A DNA stretch of 12,024 bases from an uncultured Acidobacteriota bacterium. Its GTDB lineage: Bacteria > Acidobacteriota > Blastocatellia > RBC074. Position numbers and translations under genes: made by a program. Shown here one piece after another: positions 7,981 to 12,024 of the stretch (positions are counted from its first letter, which is position 1; every line of letters starts with the position of its first letter). Location of the stretch: assembly GCA_937967285.1 (NCBI GenBank), contig CALBSU010000024.1, forward strand, positions 1 through 12,024, read 5' to 3'. The notes under the pieces were generated by a model, which was not told where the DNA came from, did no database searches, and saw only the letters and a list, made by a program, of their open reading frames with translations.

Positions 7981-10818
7981 TTATTTCCCTTTTCCGATCA
8001 GGCTTTCAATACGACTCGCCCAGTTGACGATCAGGTGAACGTCGTTTGGCAGAGTACCCGACTCGTTCCTGACCATCAGGAAGCGGGAGCCGTCCGATGT
8101 AACATCGAAGCCGGTCAGATAACGCCCCTCGAAAAGAACTCGCGGAGTACCGACCGTCAGTTTCGTGCCGGACGTGACGGGAACCGTATACAAGCGGGCG
8201 CCCCTGCGGAAAAAGATCTCCCGACCGTCCCGCGACCATCTCGGATACATGCCGCCCTCTCTCGAGACGGGCATCCTCTGGCTTCGATCCGGATATGAGG
8301 TGGCGTAGACCTCGACCCTGCCCGTCTCATTTGAGAAATAGGCAAGCCAGGTTCCATCCGGCGAAAAATCAGGCACGTCCTCGATATAACCGGCGTTGAA
8401 GATGGGTTGTAAATCCTTATCAGTCGTCGAGACCAGTCCGATATCGGTATTTTCGGACTTGACGCTGTAGACTACGGCGAGCACTGAATCCCGCGAATGC
8501 CAGGCATAAGGAAGTATTCGCTGATCGCGCGTGGCGATCACGCGCGGCGCATCCGAATGATCGGCCGGGACGAGATTGAGAGTCCAGTTTCCCCCGCTAT
8601 TTGATCCATAGGCGATCATCTTGTCGTCGGGCGACCAGACGGGACTCATGTTCTCGCCGTCGAAAGTCAGCCTCAACCCCCTGCCGGTCTCGATCTCGTA
8701 GACCCAGATGTCGTCCCCGACGGCGACCGCATATCGTTTTCCGTCATGCGAGATCTTCGGCGACCTGAAGTTCGCATTCTGCGGCAGGGCCGGCCTGGCC
8801 TGTCCGGCGCGATCGACCCAGACCAGCGAATTGTTGTTCATCAGCGTGTCCGGAAGGTAGACCAGCGTACCGTTGTCTGACACCTGAAGATTGGCCATAA
8901 AAAACATTCCGCCCATGACCGGTGTCGGAGCATCCTTGAGCCGCAGGCCGTCGACGTCAAAAGGTGCGACAAGCAGCTCCTTGCCGCGAGCGAATATGAC
9001 GTGCCCGCTCTCGAGATATTGCGCATAGCTGGCGGCCCCCAGATCTTCGAGCAGCCTGATTCGGCCCTCTGACAGATCGACCACGGCCGCCAGATTTTCG
9101 GCATCCCTGACGACCGTGAACATAACGCGGTCGCCATCGGGAAGAAATCGCGGGTACCGGTGAGCCCTGTGGCCGTTCGACTCATCGAGTTTCGTCAGTT
9201 GACGCGTTCTGCCCGTGGTTGCGGAAACAAGGGCAAGCCCTTCCCGGGCCGAAAAGACGATCTCATCCTTCTCTCCCCAGTCTGCCGCGCCGATAACCTG
9301 ACCGGCCTCGGCGATCGTGAGCGGGGTTCCGCCCGCGAGCGGTATCTTCTTCAGAGCCCCGTTTTCAAGAAAATAGGCGAGCCAAGTGCTGTCCGGTGAG
9401 AAGAAAGGATCGCGAGCGCCATCCGTGCCCTGAAGCGGCCGCGCCTCGAACTCGTCGATGCTCTGCAACCAGAGCTGCCTGGTGTCATTGCTGATGGCCG
9501 AGAACGCTATCGTTCTGCCGTCGGGAGAAATCCTGGATTCGGTCAGAAAGGGCTGGATCCCGGCGGGCGGCCTGATAACCACGCTGATCGGCAATGGCTC
9601 GTCCGGCAAATACCTGCTGATGAAATACCATCCGGCGATTAAGGTCAGAAGGCCGAACGCGATTGCGGGGACCAGAAATCTCTTCTTCCCTCTCGACGCG
9701 CGAAAATTCCTGAAGAGCGAGCTGTAACTGATATCCGCCGGATTCGCATCGTAGTCGGCTTTGATCTCATCAAGCACCGTCCGCACTTCGCGCATCGTCT
9801 GGTATCTGTGCTGACGGCTCTTGCTCAGACAGCGTTTGATCAGTCTGACCAGCATCATCGGAATGCCGTTTCTGATCTCTGTTACCGAAACCGGCTCCTC
9901 TTTCAGAATGCTGCTCATGAGCGCGGCGAAGCTGTCGCCCTGAAACGGCTTGCGCGCGGTCAGCGCCTCGTACATCAGGATCCCGAAACTGAAGATATCG
10001 CTGCGCTGATCGACCTCCTTGCCCTCGGCCTGCTCCGGCGACATGTAAGCCGGAGTGCCGAGCACTACGCCTTCGGTCGTCAGGCTGAGGGTTTCGCTGC
10101 CCGGCGTGTGTTCGGGACCCGGGATGTTGACCCGTGCCAGACCGAAATCGAGGATCTTCGGCACGCCCTGATTGTTGATCAGTATGTTTGCCGGTTTGAT
10201 GTCCCTGTGGATTACTCCGCGTTCATGCGCGTGAGTCAGACCGTCGGCGATCTGCGTGAACCATCTCAGGAATGTATCCAGGTGCAGCCCGCCGGGCGGA
10301 ATCATCTCCCGCAGAGGCTGCCCTTCTACATACTCCATCGTAATGAAGTTCATCCCGTCATCTTTCTCGACCGAATAGAGAGTCGAGATGTTGGGATGGT
10401 TGAGCGAGGCGGCGGCTCGCGCCTCGATTTCGAAGCGCCTCAGGCGTTCCTCATCGCGCGAGAATTCAGGCGGAATGGTCTTGATCGCAACGTCACGACC
10501 CAGCCTCAGATCCCGGGCCCTGAAGACATCGCCCATGCCGCCTGATCCAAGATGGGCGACGATTCGGTAGTTGCCGATCGTCCGGTCGATAAATGAATCG
10601 GGATTGTCGGACGCCATGATCCTTGCGGCGTCCTTGAGCGCGGTGGAGACGATAAAATCGCCCGCCTGATCATTGGCGGCTATCAGCGACTCGATCTCGC
10701 GTCGGATGCCGGCATCGCCGTCGCATTCGCGGTCAAGGAAGGATGATCGCTGTTCCGCAGGCAGCTCCAGTGCGTCGTGATATATCGACTTGATCCGTTC
10801 CCACCTCTCAGGATCCAT
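7981..10818 (-). CDS. Membrane Ser/Thr protein kinase with TolB/WD40-like beta-propeller sensor domain
   Basis: From the ATG at 10818 this is 945 residues. Residues 1-80 form a helical leader common in Acidobacteriota kinases. The kinase domain (about 84-350) is complete: GSGGMGDV at 91-98, K113, E132, HRDIKPAN at 204-211 (catalytic D206), DFG at 224-226, GTPAYMSPEQ at 254-263 and SDIFSFG at 273-279. A single membrane helix lies at about 381-401. The rest, to about 935, is a beta-propeller with recurring SPDG-like turns (431, 474, 647, 690, 729, 819, 862, 907), probably outside the membrane as a ligand or protein sensor. The 34 codons upstream in the same frame overlap the sigma gene and look non-native (Arg/Gly-rich), so I reject a start at 10920. 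GGAGG lies 3 nt before the chosen ATG, a short spacing. The gene overlaps the sigma factor gene by 11 nt, implying coupled translation. Confidence 0.95.
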   Translation of the reverse strand: MDPERWERIKSIYHDALELPAEQRSSFLDRECDGDAGIRREIESLIAANDQAGDFIVSTALKDAARIMASDNPDSFIDRTIGNYRIVAHLGSGGMGDVFRARDLRLGRDVAIKTIPPEFSRDEERLRRFEIEARAAASLNHPNISTLYSVEKDDGMNFITMEYVEGQPLREMIPPGGLHLDTFLRWFTQIADGLTHAHERGVIHRDIKPANILINNQGVPKILDFGLARVNIPGPEHTPGSETLSLTTEGVVLGTPAYMSPEQAEGKEVDQRSDIFSFGILMYEALTARKPFQGDSFAALMSSILKEEPVSVTEIRNGIPMMLVRLIKRCLSKSRQHRYQTMREVRTVLDEIKADYDANPADISYSSLFRNFRASRGKKRFLVPAIAFGLLTLIAGWYFISRYLPDEPLPISVVIRPPAGIQPFLTESRISPDGRTIAFSAISNDTRQLWLQSIDEFEARPLQGTDGARDPFFSPDSTWLAYFLENGALKKIPLAGGTPLTIAEAGQVIGAADWGEKDEIVFSAREGLALVSATTGRTRQLTKLDESNGHRAHRYPRFLPDGDRVMFTVVRDAENLAAVVDLSEGRIRLLEDLGAASYAQYLESGHVIFARGKELLVAPFDVDGLRLKDAPTPVMGGMFFMANLQVSDNGTLVYLPDTLMNNNSLVWVDRAGQARPALPQNANFRSPKISHDGKRYAVAVGDDIWVYEIETGRGLRLTFDGENMSPVWSPDDKMIAYGSNSGGNWTLNLVPADHSDAPRVIATRDQRILPYAWHSRDSVLAVVYSVKSENTDIGLVSTTDKDLQPIFNAGYIEDVPDFSPDGTWLAYFSNETGRVEVYATSYPDRSQRMPVSREGGMYPRWSRDGREIFFRRGARLYTVPVTSGTKLTVGTPRVLFEGRYLTGFDVTSDGSRFLMVRNESGTLPNDVHLIVNWASRIESLIGKGK

Positions 10819-11392
10819 CACCCTCCCCCCGGTTGAGCTGGCGATAGAGCCATGCCCGCGCCAGACTCCAGTCCCGGCGAACGGTCCGCGACGAGATCCC
10901 AAGAACCTCCGCCACTTCATCCTCGCTCAATCCGCCGAAATAACGGAGCTCGACTATCTGACTCTGCCGTTTATCGATAACAGCCAGATCGTTCAGCGCG
11001 TCGTCGAGAGCGACCAGATCCGCGCCGGGCTCTGCCGAGATGGCCAGCGCCTCGTCCAGCACGACTTTCTGCGCGCCGCCTCCTCGTTTCTGGTTGGTCC
11101 TTGCCCGGGCAAAATCGACCAGAATCCGGCGCATGACCTGGGCCGAGATGGCGAAGAAATGCGCGCGGTTCTGCCACTGCACCTTGCTTGAATCGATCAG
11201 TCGAAGATATGCCTCATTGACCAGCGCGGTCGTCTGCAGAGTGTGGTCCGGTCGCTGGCGGTTCATGTATCGGCGGGCGATCTTACGCATCTCATCGTAG
11301 ACAAGAGGCATCAGCCTGCCGAAGGCATCCTGGTCGCCTTTCCCCCACGCAACCAGAAGTTGCGTGATCTCTGTTTTCGATTTTTCAGGCAT
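10808..11392 (-). CDS. ECF-like RNA polymerase sigma factor (kinase-linked type)
   Basis: This protein of 194 residues (from ATG 11392) is of the Sigma70_ECF type (PF07638, TIGR02999-like). Region 2 spans about residues 8-98, with RRYMNRQRPDHTLQ and AHFFAISAQVMRRILVDFARA. A linker follows, and region 4 at about 134-187 carries a helix-turn-helix, LSEDEVAEVLGISSRTVRRDW. The region 2.2 motif that is usually DAED reads QTTA (residues 53-56, then LVNEAYLRL), so the acidic residues that contact core polymerase are missing and two threonines stand there. A known kinase-linked ECF sigma factor (EcfP/PknT in Vibrio) is activated by threonine phosphorylation in this region; extension to this protein is inference. 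No anti-sigma factor is adjacent. A GTG at 11401 is an alternative start, but GGTGGAG sits just before the ATG at 11392. The stop overlaps the kinase start. Confidence 0.93.
   Translation of the reverse strand: MPEKSKTEITQLLVAWGKGDQDAFGRLMPLVYDEMRKIARRYMNRQRPDHTLQTTALVNEAYLRLIDSSKVQWQNRAHFFAISAQVMRRILVDFARARTNQKRGGGAQKVVLDEALAISAEPGADLVALDDALNDLAVIDKRQSQIVELRYFGGLSEDEVAEVLGISSRTVRRDWSLARAWLYRQLNRGEGDGS
10822..10830 (-). promoter_or_regulatory. G-rich ribosome binding site for the kinase, inside the sigma factor gene
   Basis: On the minus strand the run GGGGGGAGGG precedes GTG-free spacing of only about 3 nt to the ATG at 10818. It lies within the last codons of the sigma factor gene and decides the kinase start in favour of 10818. 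It points to translation of the kinase coupled to that of the sigma factor. Confidence 0.6.
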
Positions 11393-11419
11393 AATCTCCA
11401 CCCGACCAATGTTGAATTT

Positions 11420-11447
11420 ATTTTATCTCACCCACGGCAATTTGTAA
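11420..11447 (-). promoter_or_regulatory. Weak candidate promoter for the sigma factor-kinase operon
   Basis: On the minus strand, TTACAA (11447-11442) is followed after 16 nt by TAAAAT (11425-11420), in an AT-rich island just before the sigma gene. The -10 is fair and the -35 poor. A self-recognised ECF promoter is equally possible and could not be identified. Confidence 0.3.
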
Positions 11448-11521
11448 CAACTAATAATGCGCGATCGATCCGTCGACGACCTTCCGCAATTGCAATGTCC
11501 GGATTCATTACCGGGTTACGT

Positions 11522-11589
11522 CTAAACAGATGAAGGAGTTCGGCCGGAGTAACTTCCGTCGCCGTGCTGAATAATTGACACTAAACAGA
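11522..11589 (+). repeat. Short direct repeat CTAAACAGA before the OsmC gene
   Basis: CTAAACAGA occurs at 11522-11530 and again at 11581-11589, with starts 59 nt apart. Each copy is followed by a purine-rich tract (TGAAGGAG and GAGGGAG), so similarity extends over about 17 bases. The second tract is the ribosome site of the OsmC gene. The pair may be a duplicated leader, a regulator site, or chance. The rest of the 198-nt interval (11402-11599) holds only an AT-rich part near the sigma gene and a palindrome GCAATTGC at 11486-11493. Confidence 0.45.
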
Positions 11590-11599
11590 GAGGGAGAAA

Positions 11600-12024
11600 A
11601 TGACTGAAACGATGATCAATGGAGTCAATACCGAAAAGCTGTTCGGAACGATCGATGCGATCAGGGAGATGCCCGAGATCGCGAAGTTCAATTTCCGGGC
11701 GACGAACAAATGGATCAAGGGCGGCCACAACCGCTCGACGATCAAGGATTTCTACGGCGCCGGCCAGGAGGACACCTCGCGCAAGGCGGCCTTCGTGCTC
11801 GACAACGACGAGCCGGCAGTGCTGCTCGGCGATGACAACGGCGCCAATCCCGTCGAGTACCTGCTGCACGGACTGGCGGGCTGCCTGACGAGTTCGCTCG
11901 TCTATCACGCGGCTGCGCAGGGCGTGAATCTCGACGAGGTCGAATCGACGCTCGACGGCGATATCGACCTGCGAGGTTTTCTCGACTTCCCCGACGGAAT
12001 CCCGAGCGGTTATCAGAATATCCG
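11600..12024 (+). CDS. OsmC/Ohr-family protein, N-terminal part (3' end outside window)
   Basis: The frame opens at ATG 11600, preceded by AGGGAG at 11591-11596, and stays open for 141 codons to the window edge. The core ANPVEYLLHGLAGCLTSSLV at residues 82-101 is the OsmC signature, with Glu86 of the PxE motif and the first reactive cysteine, Cys95, on the central helix. The partner cysteine would lie beyond the window. OsmC-family proteins reduce organic peroxides with thiol chemistry, but many members, including longer ones like this with about 30 extra N-terminal residues (MTETMINGVNTEKLFGTIDA), have unknown roles. It is divergent from the sigma factor gene and is probably transcribed from the interval at 11402-11599, where no good plus-strand promoter could be identified. 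Confidence 0.88.
   Translation, partial: MTETMINGVNTEKLFGTIDAIREMPEIAKFNFRATNKWIKGGHNRSTIKDFYGAGQEDTSRKAAFVLDNDEPAVLLGDDNGANPVEYLLHGLAGCLTSSLVYHAAAQGVNLDEVESTLDGDIDLRGFLDFPDGIPSGYQNI

Noticed and set aside
9808..10545. Long plus-strand open frame (245 codons) opposite the kinase domain
   Set aside because: The minus-strand frame carries all the kinase motifs. The antisense translation resembles no family and reflects codon bias of the real gene.
10819..10920. N-terminal extension of the kinase by 34 codons
   Set aside because: It lies almost wholly within the sigma factor gene in another frame, is Arg/Gly-rich, and lacks a ribosome site. The sequence typical of the family begins at the ATG at 10818, which has GGAGG before it.
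11575..11580. TTGACA as a -35 element for the OsmC gene
   Set aside because: A -10 at 17 nt spacing would fall on the start codon, so it cannot drive the gene with a normal leader.
11522..11908. Minus-strand open frame of 128 codons opposite the OsmC gene
   Set aside because: The plus strand has the OsmC signature and a ribosome site; the antisense frame is its shadow.

Overview
The window suggests a free-living, moderately GC-rich bacterium, most likely Acidobacteriota; Planctomycetota is a less likely alternative. The main reason is the pair of an ECF-type sigma factor and a membrane Ser/Thr kinase with a TolB-like beta-propeller. The opening of the kinase (MDPERWERIKSIYHDALEL) is typical of large paralogous families in Acidobacteriota. 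This assignment is inference from family knowledge; there is no rRNA or tRNA in the window.

Left and centre (1-7.4 kb): the 3' part of an FAD-dependent oxidoreductase on the plus strand runs tail-to-tail into a compact minus-strand cluster. In transcription order (right to left) the cluster is: SDR dehydrogenase, DUF1080-like concanavalin-fold protein, L-rhamnose mutarotase, exported sulfatase with a chitobiase-like C-terminal domain, sodium:solute symporter, and an amidohydrolase-2 family metal hydrolase. The first four genes are tightly packed (1-nt overlap to about 20 nt). A good sigma70-type promoter (TTTACA-17-TATAGT) lies before the SDR. The only sizeable gap, between symporter and amidohydrolase, is filled by a palindromic GCCAAG-unit intergenic repeat. 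I read the cluster as uptake and catabolism of a sulfated deoxysugar (L-rhamnose, possibly L-fucose): the sulfatase acts outside the cytoplasm, the symporter imports, the mutarotase interconverts anomers, the SDR oxidises, and the amidohydrolase may open a lactone. Only the mutarotase identity fixes the sugar with confidence; the rest is inference.

Centre right (7.4-8.0 kb): a GNAT acetyltransferase, divergent from the SDR and convergent with the kinase.

Right (8.0-11.4 kb): a two-gene signalling operon on the minus strand. The ECF-like sigma factor overlaps the kinase gene by 11 nt. The sigma factor lacks the acidic DAED motif in region 2.2 and has threonines there. Known cases exist in which a kinase activates such a sigma factor by phosphorylating this region, so this pair is the most interesting system in the window.

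Right edge (11.4-12.0 kb): a 198-nt divergent intergenic region with a short direct repeat and a 14-codon mini-ORF, followed by the 5' part of an OsmC-family gene that runs off the window. No tRNA, rRNA, CRISPR array, insertion sequence or intrinsic terminator was seen. No gene-free stretch exceeds 200 nt.
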